From contig OX352762.1 in NCBI GenBank assembly GCA_947095585.1, forward strand, positions 48,287,544 to 48,351,543: DNA of 64,000 nt, read 5' to 3'. Under the pieces are notes generated by a model, which worked only from the letters and a program-made list of their open reading frames with translations, did not search any database and was not told where the DNA came from. The first letter of the stretch is position 1; every line of letters starts with the position of its first letter. This DNA is from Nephrocerus scutellatus. Taxonomy: Eukaryota; Arthropoda; Insecta; Diptera; Pipunculidae. Shown piece by piece: positions 27,074 to 37,231 of the stretch. Position numbers and translations under genes: made by a program.

Positions 27074-27507
27074 TTTGCGAAATTATTCAATTTTTTTTTC
27101 AATAAAAACCGTCAACTCGGTTTTGGCTGAAGAATCCAAATCAGGAACAATTTTTGGGTCAGACATTATAATATCTTCAACAGGTGAAGGAGTACGTAGC
27201 GACATTCAATTAAATATTCAAGTAGTGTAAAATCACAAAATTAAATGAACCAACTTTAACTTGTTAAGATAAAAATATATTAAATATGAAACTCTGGTGT
27301 TATTAATTAAAAATTTAAGTACTTACGGATTTTATTAATTAATTAAGTGCCAGACAACGAAACAAAATCTTGAAATGAAAATGTTCTGCTACTGAAATCG
27401 ACTCCAGTCGAAATGATGATGAAGTTCTATCCGAACTCAATGGAAAGTTGATTGATGATTGTATGTTGTTGAATGACGTCCGAAATGTTAAAAAAAATTC
27501 CTTCCAG

Positions 27508-27525
27508 ATCACGTCGGGGTCACCA
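27508..27525 (-). other. Primer-binding site for tRNA-Trp
   Basis: The plus strand reads ATCACGTCGGGGTCACCA, the 3' end of an insect tRNA-Trp including CCA. On the minus strand, TGGTGACCCCGACGTGAT directly follows the LTR remnant, as a primer site should. It sets both the orientation and the clade of the element. Confidence 0.88.
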
Positions 27526-27603
27526 ATTATATGGAGGTATTTTATTATATATGTTATTAGGCCTTAATGACCGTCCAATGGTACGCAATTAAAAAAACGT
27601 ATG
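27526..27603 (-). other. Remnant of the CsRn1-like 5' LTR
   Basis: About 78 bp between the primer site and the mariner-like insertion. By position it is the 3' part of the 5' LTR. The rest is not seen on the far side of the mariner-like element, where RTE sequence begins at once. Confidence 0.55.
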
Positions 27604-28182
27604 TATAGGGTTTTTCAATAAGAGCACTTCAACTTTTTTTTTGAATAAAACACAAACTTGTCGACTTTTGAACTAACTTTTTTTATTATTAACGAACTTG
27701 AACATATACATATGATACATTTAAGTATGAAACTCGATTTCCTTTGCATGACCACCGCGTGCAGGTTTTACGAAGTGAGCCTCATCGCTGAAGATGATTT
27801 TTCGGTGAAAATCTGCATCATTTTCGATTTGCTCTTGAGCCCAATTCACGAATCGGCGTTGCTTCAAATGGTCAAACGGCTTTAGTTGTTGTGTCCGCTT
27901 GATTTTATATGGATGTAGGCCAAGATCTTTACGTAAAATCGATTGTCGAACGGGCTGGCTTGTTAAATGGACCGTAAAATGGCCGTAATGCTCTTAAAGT
28001 AGCGGCAACAGAACGATTATTTTGATAAAAAATTTGCAATCGCTGTTCACATGTGTAGCGTTCCATGATGAAATGTATACTAATGAAGTTTCCAAATGAC
28101 AAAAGAACAATAAAAAATATGGCGTCGTTCGCCGTTCCTATCGTAGAAAAGTTGAAGCGCACCTATTGAAACACCCTATATG
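27604..28182 (-). mobile_element. Deleted mariner-like (IS630/Tc1/mariner) element
   Basis: Inverted ends: left TAGGGTTTTTCAATAAGAGC, right (minus strand) TAGGGTGTTTCAATAGGTGC, both followed by a CTTCAAC block; TA lies at both outer edges. Inside on the minus strand, the frame from 28,053 begins MERYTCEQRLQIFYQNNRSV, the helix-turn-helix start of this transposase group. After a join near 27,940 another frame carries DLGLHPYKIKRTQQLKPFDH, NWAQEQIENDADFHRKIIFS and DEAHF, the block with the second catalytic Asp. The middle of the protein and the third acidic residue are missing. Confidence 0.82.
27735..28053 (-). pseudogene. Mariner-like transposase, internally deleted
   Basis: Amino-terminal helix-turn-helix (MERYTCEQRLQ, NRSVAATLRALRPFYGP) is fused out of frame to part of the catalytic domain ending HAKEIEFHT. 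The family has about 340 residues; fewer than 120 are left. It might still be moved by a full-length relative because both ends are present. Confidence 0.8.
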
Positions 28183-28581
28183 TATCGTCATCGTGATGAG
28201 GGACTTGAAGGACTCAAGCATGTGATTGGGAAGCACGGCCTCGGCGAACGAAATGACAATGGCGAAAGATTTGTTGATTTCTGCAACACCAACAACCTTG
28301 TCATAGGAGGCACTATGTTTGAGCATAAGACTTGTCACAAGGTCAGCAGGGTGTCAACTAACAGGCAATCATCATCCAACCAAATTTACCATGTGGCGAT
28401 CAGCCGACGTTTTAGGAGCTGTCTTTTAGACGTACTAAACAGACGAGGAGCCGACATGGGTATGGTACGTGATCATCACCTTATGGTAGCTACTGTCCAG
28501 TTACGTACTGCATCAGTTCAAAGAATCCGCAATATCATCCGAATGCCTAGGTATAACATCGACCTGCTAAAGGTCCCCTGA
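28183..28581 (+). pseudogene. RTE endonuclease, carboxyl half
   Basis: Contains HGLGERNDNGERFVDFCNTN, LVIGGTMFEHKTCHK, SSNQIYHVAISRRFRSCLLD and RRGADMGMVRDHHLMVA. In relatives the last part is GSDHHLLVA; here the Ser is Arg, and the segment N-terminal to the frame, with the first catalytic Asn/Glu, is absent. The enzyme nicks the target DNA to prime reverse transcription. The fragment cannot do so. Confidence 0.8.
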
Positions 28582-28597
28582 GTACGCGAACAATTAA

Positions 28598-29344
28598 GTG
28601 ATCATTTATCGCAAGGAGTGGAAGCAATCAGCAGCTCACTCACCGACAACCATCCAGGAACATTGGAAGGCTGTGAAAAATGTTTTCACATCTGGAGTGG
28701 AAAGTATTGTTGGTAGAAGCCAGGCAAGGCACAGCACGTGGCTTACCGAAGATACCTGGAGGCGGATTGAAGAACGTAAACTACTTAAAGCTCGTATTGT
28801 AGATATACCAGCAGCAGGGAGGATCGAGCTAGAGTCGATGTATCGAAGAAAAATGAGAGTAGTGCAGCGTAGTGTAAGACGTGACAAGCGTAACTATAAC
28901 AACCTGGCCTCAGAAGCAGAGGAAGCAGCGAGCAGGTGCGATAGCAGAACCGTTTACAGAATCACCAACGAGCTGACATGTGGTCACCGCTGTAGCCAAC
29001 ATCCGGTGAAAGGCCTAGATGGTGCCGTACTCGTTTCAGACGAGGATCAGCTCAAGCGATGGAAGAAGCATTTCTCTACGGTCCTTTACCTTGTATTTGC
29101 TAACGATATGCACCCAAATCAAACGGAATTGCCGGAAGTAACAATTTCCCACACCTCAACTCCCAGTAAAGACGAGATCGCTACCGCGATTAACGCACTT
29201 AAGAACAACAAGTCGGTAGGACTAGATGTTTACCCGCAGAACTTCTGCATGCAGCTCCTTTTATATCCTCTTGTAGAGAGAGCTTGGGAGGTAGAAAGTT
29301 TCTCCGACGAGTGGAAGAAGGGAATGATTGTCAAGCACCCCTAA
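28598..29344 (+). pseudogene. RTE linker between endonuclease and reverse transcriptase
   Basis: A 248-codon frame with a basic, helix-rich stretch (RKMRVVQRSVRRDKRNYNNL, ASEAEEAASRCDSRTVYRIT). It ends with the lead-in to the reverse transcriptase: SKDEIATAINALKNNKSVGL followed by DVYPQNF, where relatives have GLDNIPAE. The order matches RTE proteins. The frame ends at 29,344 by a stop that interrupts the polymerase. Confidence 0.8.
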
Positions 29345-30580
29345 AAATGTAGTCTTATTGAGTGCGAAAACTGGAGAGGCATTTGCGTTCTTCCTGCAGT
29401 TGCAAAGGTAATAGCCAAAGTAGTACTTGAGCGAATTAAGGAACATCTGGAAGATACACTCTATGCCGAACAAGCAGGTTTCCGCTCTGTACACCACATA
29501 AACACCCTGCGGATCATTATTGAACAGTGCGTTGAATTCCGGTCACCACTGCACCTGCTGTTCATCGATTTTGAGAAGGCGTTTGACAGTGTCAACAGAC
29601 AATTTATCTGGCTCCACGTGCGCAGGATAAACTAATAGCTATTATTAAAGCAACCTATGATGGCTCTAAATGTCATGTGCTGCATAGAGGAAAGCTGTCA
29701 GACGAATTCGAGATCCTAAGTGGGGTTTGAAAAGGTTGCATTCTATCGCCGATACTTTTTTTGTTGGTGATTAGCGATGTACTTCGCGCAGCTTTATCTA
29801 CTGAAACCGGAGGCATTCGTTGGACTCTAACAACTCAACTCAAACATCTGCATTACGCTGACGACGTTTGTTTACTCTCACACAGAATTATGGAGCTGCA
29901 CCAAATGACAACCAATGTGGAGAGGGAGGCAAATGTTGCGGGTTTGAAGATTAATACTGCCAAAACAAAAATCATCAGCCTCGGCACTAACTCAGTAATT
30001 CATGTTAACATTGCTGGACAGCCGGTAGAGAGAGTAGAGAGTTTCCAATATCTTGGGAGTATTGTCTCGACCGAAGGTGGAACAGAACAGGACATTGTCA
30101 ACCGAATCGGCAAAGCAAAATCGGTGGTTGGAATGATGTCCATGATATGGCGAAGCAATGCGATCAGCTTAAACACCAAGCTGCGACTGTTCCGCTCAAA
30201 TGTTGAATCTGTACTGTTGTATGGGTGCAGCACTTGGAAGGTGACCGCTACTATCACAAACGTTCGTAAATAGGTGCCTACGGAACATCTTGGGGGTTTT
30301 CTGGCCCAACCGTATCTCTTACGAACATCTTTACCAGAGAACGGGTCAGGAACCAATAGGCCAATAGACAGTTCCATAGAAAACTACGCAATGCAATGGA
30401 ACCCGTTATCTCAGGATGGTAAAAGACGGGTCGTCCGAGAAATACATAGCGCAGAACAGTAGAGGAGGAGTCACGGCAATTGGGGAAGAATTGGAGAGAG
30501 CTGAAGCTCATTGCCAGGAACCGCACGCGATGGCATGTAGGCGTAGTAGAGGCCCTAGGACCCACAAGGGGATATAGGAC
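29345..30580 (+). pseudogene. RTE reverse transcriptase and carboxyl tail
   Basis: In changing frames: ENWRGICVLPAVAKVIAKVV, EQAGFRS, LLFIDFEKAFDSVNRQ (29,560-29,600), a stop after LSGV near 29,730, then the frame 29,761-30,273. That frame has HLHYADDVCLLS (YADD catalytic motif, about 29,850) and LKINTAKTKIISLG, VESFQYLGSIVSTEGG and LLYGCSTWKVT. A further shift at 30,270 leads to the tail (CLRNILGVFWPNRISYEHLY, RTGQEPIG). Several stops show it is dead. Confidence 0.85.
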
Positions 30581-30598
30581 ATAAACAAAGAAAGAAAA

Positions 30599-31044
30599 TG
30601 CGCTTCATTTTCAAATAAGCAACACCGTAGTAGTGATTTCAAAAGAATTTTAGCAAATAACTAATGTAACGAAACAGACTGTCCGCTACAAATATAGTGA
30701 ATTGTTGACAGAAAAAAAAATTAATTAAAACTTAATTTCAGTAAGATGAACGAAAATTTGTGTATTAACCTGGAATGCTTCAAATTTAAACATTAAAAAA
30801 TTTATTTTTTTGGTTTTGGTAGAAATTATCACCAAAAACTTTATCGTTGTCGCGGACAAGTTGTCGGAGAAAAAAAGCAACAATTGTAGGTTTTCCCTGA
30901 TTCCATTGATTAAATGATTTGGACTCGCGTCGTTTTAGTTTCGTTATCGTTTTCGTATTGTTTTTTTCAATACGTCAGCAATTCTCAGAAAACAAATTGT
31001 AATCGGCTACAAACGTGAGGAATGTGATATATTGTAAATAACAT
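30599..31044. other. Spacer of the inverted-repeat element, no gene
   Basis: Resumes with a block (about 30,627-30,680) that repeats 21,420-21,470 in the same orientation, including TTTTAGCAAATAACTAAT. The part 30,880-31,044 (TTTTCCCTGATTCC, GACTCGCGTCGTT, CTACAAACGTGAGGAATGTG) has an inverted relative at 45,670-45,880. No reading frame of note. Confidence 0.6.
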
Positions 31045-31262
31045 GTCTTCGATTTTTGACGTGACAACGTTTCACTACAAGGTTAAAGGGGGTACATGTT
31101 CAAAAAGTAAAATGTTTAATGTCACACTGTTATGAGACACTGTTAAGTGAGACACTGTTATGAGGTACTTTTATGTAAGACACTGTTATGGAACACTGTT
31201 AAGTGAGACACTGCTAAATGTCACACTCTTAAGTGAGACACTGTTAAATTTCACTATTATGG
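31045..31262 (-). repeat. Satellite/spacer junction, right copy (inverted)
   Basis: Read on the minus strand this follows the left junction: last monomer, repeats of AACAGTGTCTCACTT, then CCTTGTAGTGAAACG and TTGTCACGTCAAAAA. The distal block of about 50 bp matches the left copy with only a few differences. It holds around seven copies of the 15-bp motif. Confidence 0.85.
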
Positions 31263-32105
31263 GAGCTAAACCATTTCTCAAGCGATTTGTATGAAATTCG
31301 GAATATAGGACTAAGATGCGACTATTAGACTTGTTGCTATGGAAATTCTGGAATAAAATAATTATGGTCTGGAATTTCGGGATTTTCAATTTGTATGAAA
31401 TTCGGTATGTAAGTGGTCTGGAATTTCGGGAACAAAGCAATTTATTAAGCGTATTGTATGAAATTCGGCATGTAGGACTAAAATGCTACTATAAGACTTG
31501 TTCCGGTGGAAATTCTGGAATATGATCATTATGGTCTGGAATTTAAGGAACAAGCAATTTCTCAAGCGATTAGCATGAAATTTGTATGAAGGACTAAGAT
31601 GCGACTATAAGACTTGTTCCCATGGAAATTCTGGAATATGATCATTATGGTCTGGAATTTCGGGAACAAAGCAATTTCTCCAGCGATTTGTATGAAATTC
31701 GGTATGTAGGACTAAGATGCGAATATAAGACTTGTTCCAAAGGCAAATCTGGAATCTGATCATTATGGTCTAGAATTTCGGGAACAAAGCAATTTCTTAA
31801 TCGATTTGTATGAAATTCGGTATGTGGGACTAAGATGCGGCTATAAGACTTGTTCCCATGGAAATTCTGTAGTATGGTCTGGAATTTCGGGAACAAAGCA
31901 ATTTCTCAAGCGATTCGCATGAAACTCGGTATGTAAGACTAAGATGCGACTATAAGACTTGTTCCTATGGAAATTCTGGAATATGATCATTATGGTCTGG
32001 AATTTCGGGAACAAAGCAAGTTCTCAAGCAATTTGTATGAAATTCTGTATTTAGGACAAAGCCGCGACTATAAGACTAGTTCCTATGGAAATTCTGGAAT
32101 ACGAT
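31263..32105 (-). repeat. 118-bp satellite, short inverted array
   Basis: About seven monomers on the minus strand. They form a distinct, less uniform subfamily: plus-strand landmarks GACTTGTTCC (left array GACTTCTTCC), AATTTCGGGAACAAAGCAAT and GCGATTTGTATGAAATTCGG, with partial units near 31,390 and 31,870. The left array is nearly homogeneous and these monomers are not, as expected for a short array away from active homogenisation. Confidence 0.92.
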
Positions 32106-32109
32106 AATT

Positions 32110-32850
32110 ATTTTTTTTTATATATATAATTCGCGCACGCTTCAAGGGGTTCGCACCCTTTTAATGCTCTGCTATATGCTTGGCACAGCGTGGGCGTTAA
32201 GGAAGAGGAGGAGAAAACAGGAGACGTCTATGAGCTTGTGTTTTGAATGCCTGTGGATCAAAGAGTGTTGGGAAGACAGAGCTTGGCAGAGCATTCCACA
32301 TACGTGTTGTACGGCTGAAGAACGAATCCCTGAATTTAACTGTACGTCCGAAGATGGGCCTGAGGGTAAACTGATGAGCATTAAGAGCACCACGGGTATT
32401 GCGGTTGAATTCAAGGAGAGGTGGCATGCAGCTGGCTATTTCTCTTTAGCACCGCTGGTAGAAGAAGCGATAAAACAGTGACAAGCAAGGAACGTTCCTG
32501 CGGTGTTCAAGCGAATCTATAGATTTCGCTATATTTTCGTCACCGATAAGTTTTATCGCGCGGTTTTGTATTCTATCTAGCTGATGCAGAGTAGTCTTAG
32601 GCGCACCAGACCAGATATGGCAATTTTACTCAAGTTTTGGGCGAATAAAAGCCTTGTATATGGTAGCCAGATCATAGGGAGTGAAATATTTCTTGCACCG
32701 GGCTAGAAAACCTAAACATTTCGCAGCATTTTTAGTGACGGTAAATGAGTGGTCATTCCAACGAAGCTTGTCGTTAACGCACATACCGAGAATTGCGAGA
32801 TTTTCAGTTTCCTCGATGCAAGTGCCATTCATGGATAATGCCATGGGGTT
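32110..32850 (-). pseudogene. LINE 3' fragment (Jockey/CR1-like reverse transcriptase end)
   Basis: Minus strand. Near 32,844 the frame gives TENLAILGMCVNDKLRWNDH and AKCLGFLARCKKYFTPYDLA, the thumb region of insect LINE reverse transcriptases. Other frames continue to RTVKFRDSFFSRTTRMWNAL near 32,320, the usual carboxyl end. The 3' side ends at an A-rich run (minus strand, 32,112-32,125). 5' truncated near 32,850. Exact clade is uncertain. Confidence 0.75.
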
Positions 32851-32889
32851 TATTTATTTATGTATTTATTTATAGATATAAACAGACTT

Positions 32890-33264
32890 AAAAAAAAAAA
32901 AAACTAAAATTTACATGAATTTATATTATGTAAGAAATGTATTATCTAAATAGATCATTTATAAGTTTCTTAAACACTGATTTTGACATTGAAAAATCAA
33001 TTAGATTGCAAATGGAGTTGAAAGCAAAAGAACATTTAACAATCGGATCATTCAACAAAAAGTTCCTGTTGCAATGGGTAATGTAAAAAAGGTCCCTAGT
33101 GCGCAAAGGCCTTTCAGGAGCATACAAATAAAACAAGGATAAGATATCCGGGCAATCAATGGAGTCTGTAAATACGTCCCTAACAAAATTTAATGAGCAA
33201 ATCTCTCTTCTCGCTGAAAGTGGTTGAAGGTCGATCAATAAACATCTAGCCTTATGTGAAGGAT
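32890..33264 (-). pseudogene. LINE carboxyl end and 3' tail, separated from its body
   Basis: The minus-strand frame gives YPSHKARCLLIDLQPLSARR, SIDCPDILSLFYLYAPERPL and RTRDLFYITHCNRNFLLNDP, the typical end of a LINE polymerase protein. Its 3' tail includes a run of A (on the minus strand, T) at 32,890-32,903. It is the continuation of the body at 35,168-36,435: a microsatellite-bearing element entered between the residues WGD and YPSHKAR. Confidence 0.8.
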
Positions 33265-35031
33265 AAAAAAACAACCAATAAAAATTAAAATTTTTCATCT
33301 AAATTCTCTAATCGCAGAAATTGATATGGGAGCCCCTCGATCCTGGGCCATTTTTTTTTATTGTAGAAGAAAATCATCGAAACAAACATTTGACATCAGA
33401 TGTTAAAATTGAAAAAGCTCAGATCATTTTATTCTGAGCACTTAGAGCACGCTCATACTCTGAGCAAATAAGAAACACGAACATTTATCTTGAGAACTCT
33501 TTTACTGCTCTGAACTAATTTATGAAAACGCCAAATGACAGAATATTGTGAAAACTTGTTGTTCTATCTGTAAGTTGATATCGACAACAAAAAAAAAACA
33601 TCAATAAAAATACAATTCAGTATATAATTTAAATGTAAGTTGAAGTAAGCATAAAACATGTATGTCTCGTTTCATTTGCTGGGTTCATTTGTGCGTGCGC
33701 TAAGATTTCTCTCTCTCTCTCTCCACCACCACCAAAACCATGCAGCGCAGCCGACTGCGCAGCACACACCGCAGACAGTCCATAAAGGGCGACGAATATC
33801 TGATGCCAGTACAGATATTTAAAAAATGTATAAGGGCCTTGCGGCCGAACCCGGGACCCGATCACTACCAAATTTTCGAAAAAGTATTGTTTATTGGGTA
33901 TACACATGTGTGTAAAATTTGAAGAAAATCGGGTAAATTTTTTAAAATTTTTGTTTGGGAGCCCCCCGACCCCGCAGCCCGAGGGGCCTCAAAATTTAAT
34001 AGAAAGTGTTGTCTCCGGAAATACGCACATACATTTAACAATCGGATCATTCAACAAAAAGTTCCTGTTGCAATGGGTAATGTAAAAAAGGTCCCTAGTG
34101 CGCAAAGGCCTTTCAGGAGCATACAAATAAAACAAGGATAAGATATCCGGGCAATCAATGGAGTCTGTAAATACGTCCCTAACAAAATTTAATGAGCAAA
34201 TCTCTCTTCTCGCTGAAAGTGGTTGAAGGTCGATCAATAAACATCTAGCCTTATGTGAAGGATAAAAAAACAACCAATAAAAATTAAAATTTTTCATCTA
34301 AATTCTCTAATCGCAGAAATTGATATGGGAGCCCCTCGATCCTGGGCCATTTTTTTTTTATTGTAGAAGAAAATCATCGAAACAAACATTTGACATCAGA
34401 TGTTAAAATTGAAAAAGCTCAGATCATTTTATTCTGAGCACTTAGAGCACGCTCATACTCTGAGCAAATAAGAAACACGAACATTTATCTTGAGAACTCT
34501 TTTACTGCTCTGAACTAATTTATGAAAACGCCAAATGACAGAATATTGTGAAAACTTGTTGTTCTATCTGTAAGTTGATATCGACAACAAAAAAAAAACA
34601 TCAATAAAAATACAATTCAGTATATAATTTAAATGTAAGTTGAAGTAAGCATAAAACATGTATGTCTCGTTTCATTTGCTGGGTTCATTTGTGCGTGCGC
34701 TAAGATTTCTCTCTCTCTCTCTCCACCACCACCAAAACCATGCAGCGCAGCCGACTGCGCAGCACACACCGCAGACAGTCCATAAAGGGCGACGAATATC
34801 TGATGCCAGTACAGATATTTAAAAAATGTATAAGGGCCTTGCGGCCGAACCCGGGACCCGATCACTACCAAATTTTCGAAAAAGTATTGTTTATTGGGTA
34901 TACACATGTGTGTAAAATTTGAAGAAAATCGGGTAAATTTTTTAAAATTTTTGTTTGGGAGCCCCCCGACCCCGCAGCCCGAGGGGCCTCAAAATTTAAT
35001 AGAAAGTGTTGTCTCCGGAAATACGCAAGTG
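33033..35031. repeat. Tandem duplication, unit about 1,000 bp
   Basis: Unit 1 is 33,033-34,031 and unit 2 is 34,032-35,031. They are practically identical; the shift changes from 999 to 1,000 at a T-run (9 against 10 T, near 33,351). Each unit holds 232 bp of LINE coding end plus 767 bp of the inserted short element, including a (CT)n run and GCGCAGCACACACCGCAGAC. The repeat therefore arose after the short element had entered the LINE. Confidence 0.95.
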
Positions 35032-35167
35032 TGCAAAATTTCAATAAAATCGGGCCATGGGAAGTGGGTTAAAAATTGATCGCAAGAATCCACGACAGAC
35101 GACCGACCGACGACCGACCGACGACCGACGACCCACGGGCAAGTGAAGTTAATATAGAGAATTTAAA
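33265..35167. mobile_element. Microsatellite-bearing short element, copy A (with duplicated interior)
   Basis: Left end ATTTTTCATCTAAATTCTCTAA (33,285-33,306) and right end TATAGAGAATTTAAA (about 35,152-35,167) are inverted relatives. Internal modules include AATCGGGTAAATTTTTTAAA and GTTGTCTCCGGAAATACGCA. Near the right end is TGGGAAGTGGGTTAAAAATT, GATCGCAAGAATCCACGAC, a (GACC/GACG)n tract (35,096-35,132) and GGGCAAGTGAAGTTAATATAG. Inserted in a LINE reading frame. No coding capacity. The layout resembles dipteran mini-me elements. Confidence 0.78.
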
Positions 35168-36435
35168 AATCACCCCAGTTTATATGCCTTAGTGCATATC
35201 TTGTAAAAGATTTTTGAATTCTCTCAATTCTAATACAATATAAATTAATATTAGAGTTCCAAATAACGCAACCATATTCTAGAATGGAGCGCATAGTTGC
35301 AATATATAAACTTTTTAAAGTATAAGGATCTTTAAACTCAACAGCATGTCTCTTAAGAAAATCCAAAGATACCCATGCTTTTGCAGATATGTATTCAATG
35401 TGCTTACTGAAAGTTAAACCGCAGTCCATCATTATGCCTAAGTCACAAATTTGACTCACTTTAGGAATGGAAATTGTTCCAAGACTATATGTATTTGAAT
35501 GCTTGAGCAGGCCTCTATAAAAAGATATTGATTTGCATTTTAAATGGTTAATACGCAAGAGATTTGTATTACACCAATCACTAAATGTATCAAGATCTTC
35601 TTGTAATATGTGAGAGTCCTCCAAGCTAGAAATTTTGAAAAAGTATTTAACATCATCTGCAAATAAGAGATTTTTTGATGACCTTAGATTTGTATTTATG
35701 TCATTCATAAATAAAAGAAACAAAAGAGGACCGAGATGACTGCCTTGGGGTACACCTGACAAAACCTGGAAAGATTTCGAACAAAACTCGTTTACACAAA
35801 CCAAGTTCCATCTATTAATTAGATAAGATTTTATCCAATCCAAAATTGGGGATCGAAATCCAATAGCTTTTAGTTTTAAAATTAAAATGTTATGATTCAC
35901 GGAATCAAAAGCTTTTTCAAGATCAATATAGACGCAATCCACTTGACAGTTTTCACGAAACGCCGAGTAAATATAGTTCGAAAATATGACTAAATTCGAT
36001 ACAGCTGACCGTTTCGGGAAAAATCCATGTTGTTCCTGAATTATGTGCGATTTTACGATGAAAAATAATTTATCTTTAATAATTGCCTCAAACACTTTAG
36101 GAATACTAAGCAATTTACAAATAGGTCTGTAATTTTCCACAACTGTTTTGGATCCATTCTTATGAATGGGTGAACTGAGCATGTTTTCCAACGGGAAAGA
36201 AACAGACCCGTCCTCAGTGACTCATTAAACATATAAGATAAAGCATGAACTAAATTTTGGCAGCAGTACTTCAGAAAAGAGTTGCAAATAAATTGACCAT
36301 CACTTTTAAATCTTGGCTCCAATTTTCTTATACAATCAGCAACATCTTTCTGAGAGATGTCGATAATATTTATATCAAAATGGTTGTATAAAATTATATC
36401 TTACATCACTATCATACACGATATCATGATTGAAA
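35168..36435 (-). pseudogene. LINE reverse transcriptase body (Jockey/CR1-like)
   Basis: A 342-codon frame (36,191 down to 35,163) preceded by an overlapping frame from 36,322. Motifs in order: RWKTCSVHPF and ENYRPICKLLSIPKVFEAII, QEQHGFFPKRSAVSNLV, DCVYIDLEKAFDSVNHN (first Asp), VLSGVPQGSHLGPLLFLLFM, LLFADDVKYFF (FADD), then KSISFYRG and LEYGCVIWNS. A frameshift near 36,180 separates the first block. The endonuclease part is missing (5' truncation near 36,435, beside a satellite fragment). Apart from that shift the frame is open. Confidence 0.85.
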
Positions 36436-36447
36436 TTCTTTTGAAAG

Positions 36448-36512
36448 AATTTATGGTCTGGAATTTCGGGAACAAAGCCATTTCTCAAGCGATTTGTATG
36501 AAATTCGGTGTT
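36448..36512 (-). repeat. Isolated fragment of the 118-bp satellite
   Basis: About 65 bp in the inverted orientation: TTATGGTCTGGAATTTCGGG, AACAAAGCCATTTCTCAAGC, GATTTGTATGAAATTCGG. It has the variants of the right-hand array (CGGGAACAAAG, GATTTGTATG). Not part of an array. Confidence 0.85.
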
Positions 36513-36647
36513 GGTCAAAACCCTCTATAGACATTCATCAATAACCAGTTCGTGAGCACTAAGCGTGCAGCTAATAAAATTTTAAAAACTTTACTGAAGG
36601 TCAAACTTGACAGCACAATTACATTAGCCGTGAATGTGCATCGCTTT
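36513..36647. other. Unassigned sequence
   Basis: About 135 bp with no recognised repeat, gene or RNA. Confidence 0.4.
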
Positions 36648-37203
36648 TTTAAATTCTCTACACCTATTTACTTTACGTACAGACGTGTTTGTTTGTTGTG
36701 GCAGAATACCAAATCTTATGATCAATTTAAAAAAAAACCCATAAAAATTCAAATTTTTCATGTAAATTCTCTAATAGGACATAGGTATGTGTTTAAAATT
36801 TGAAGAACATCGAGCTCATTTTTAAAAAATTTATATGGGCACCTCTCGGGCCTCAGGGCCCGTTCACCCCAAAAACTCTAGGAAAAATTTTGTCCATCGG
36901 AGATACACATGTATATAAAATTTGAAGAAAATTGGGTTAATTTTTTGAAAAAAGCAACAAACCCGGGGTCCGGTGGCTCCAAAATGTTTACAAAAAGTGT
37001 TGTCCATCAGAGATACACATGTGTATACAATTTAAAGAAAATCGGGTAAATTCTTAAAAATACACATATGTGCAAAATTTCAATAAAATCGGGCTTTGGG
37101 AAGTGGGTTAAAAATTGATCGCAATATTCTACGACGGCCGACCGACTGCCGACCGACCGACATCCCTGCCACGGGCAAGTGAAGTTAATATAGAGAATTT
37201 AAA
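36648..37203. mobile_element. Microsatellite-bearing short element, copy B
   Basis: Two ends of the family lie close together at the left: TTTTTAAATTCTCTACACC (36,648) with GTTTGTTTGTTGTGG, then ATTTTTCATGTAAATTCTCT (about 36,757). Three modules with GATACACATGTGTATA-like cores follow, then TGGGAAGTGGGTTAAAAATT, a (GACC)n tract (37,137-37,160) and GGGCAAGTGAAGTTAATATA-GAGAATTTAAA at 37,174-37,203. Confidence 0.72.
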
Positions 37204-37231
37204 ATGAAATAATTGTTTAAGAACGCTTACT

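Larger units (their letters stand above)
23590..27603 (-). mobile_element. CsRn1-like Ty3/Gypsy retrotransposon, degraded
   Basis: Minus-strand order is primer site (27,508-27,525), gag (27,073 down to about 26,190), reverse transcriptase, RNase H and integrase (to 23,792). The primer site matches the 3' end of tRNA-Trp, which is the hallmark of the CsRn1 clade. All coding parts have stops or frameshifts. About 78 bp of the 5' LTR remain before the mariner-like insertion. No matching 3' LTR was found between 23,584 and 23,790. It lies between the Helitron and the mariner-like element. Confidence 0.8.
28183..30598 (+). mobile_element. RTE-clade LINE, 5' truncated and frameshifted
   Basis: Plus-strand order is endonuclease end (28,183-28,581), linker (28,598-29,344), reverse transcriptase (29,345-30,270) and carboxyl tail (30,270-30,580). 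The 5' end abuts the mariner-like element. The 3' end fades into GACATAAACAAAGAAAGAAA near 30,598, after which the spacer of the inverted-repeat element resumes. Residue patterns match the RTE group often annotated as craniofacial development protein 2-like. Confidence 0.82.

Noticed and set aside
31186..31896. 83-84 codon minus-strand frames in the right-hand satellite
   Set aside because: Same text as the satellite frames of the left array; no coding evidence.
33629..34922. Paired 92- and 60-codon frames at a 1,000-bp distance
   Set aside because: Duplicates of one another through the tandem duplication. They cross a CT repeat and a mobile element and resemble no protein.
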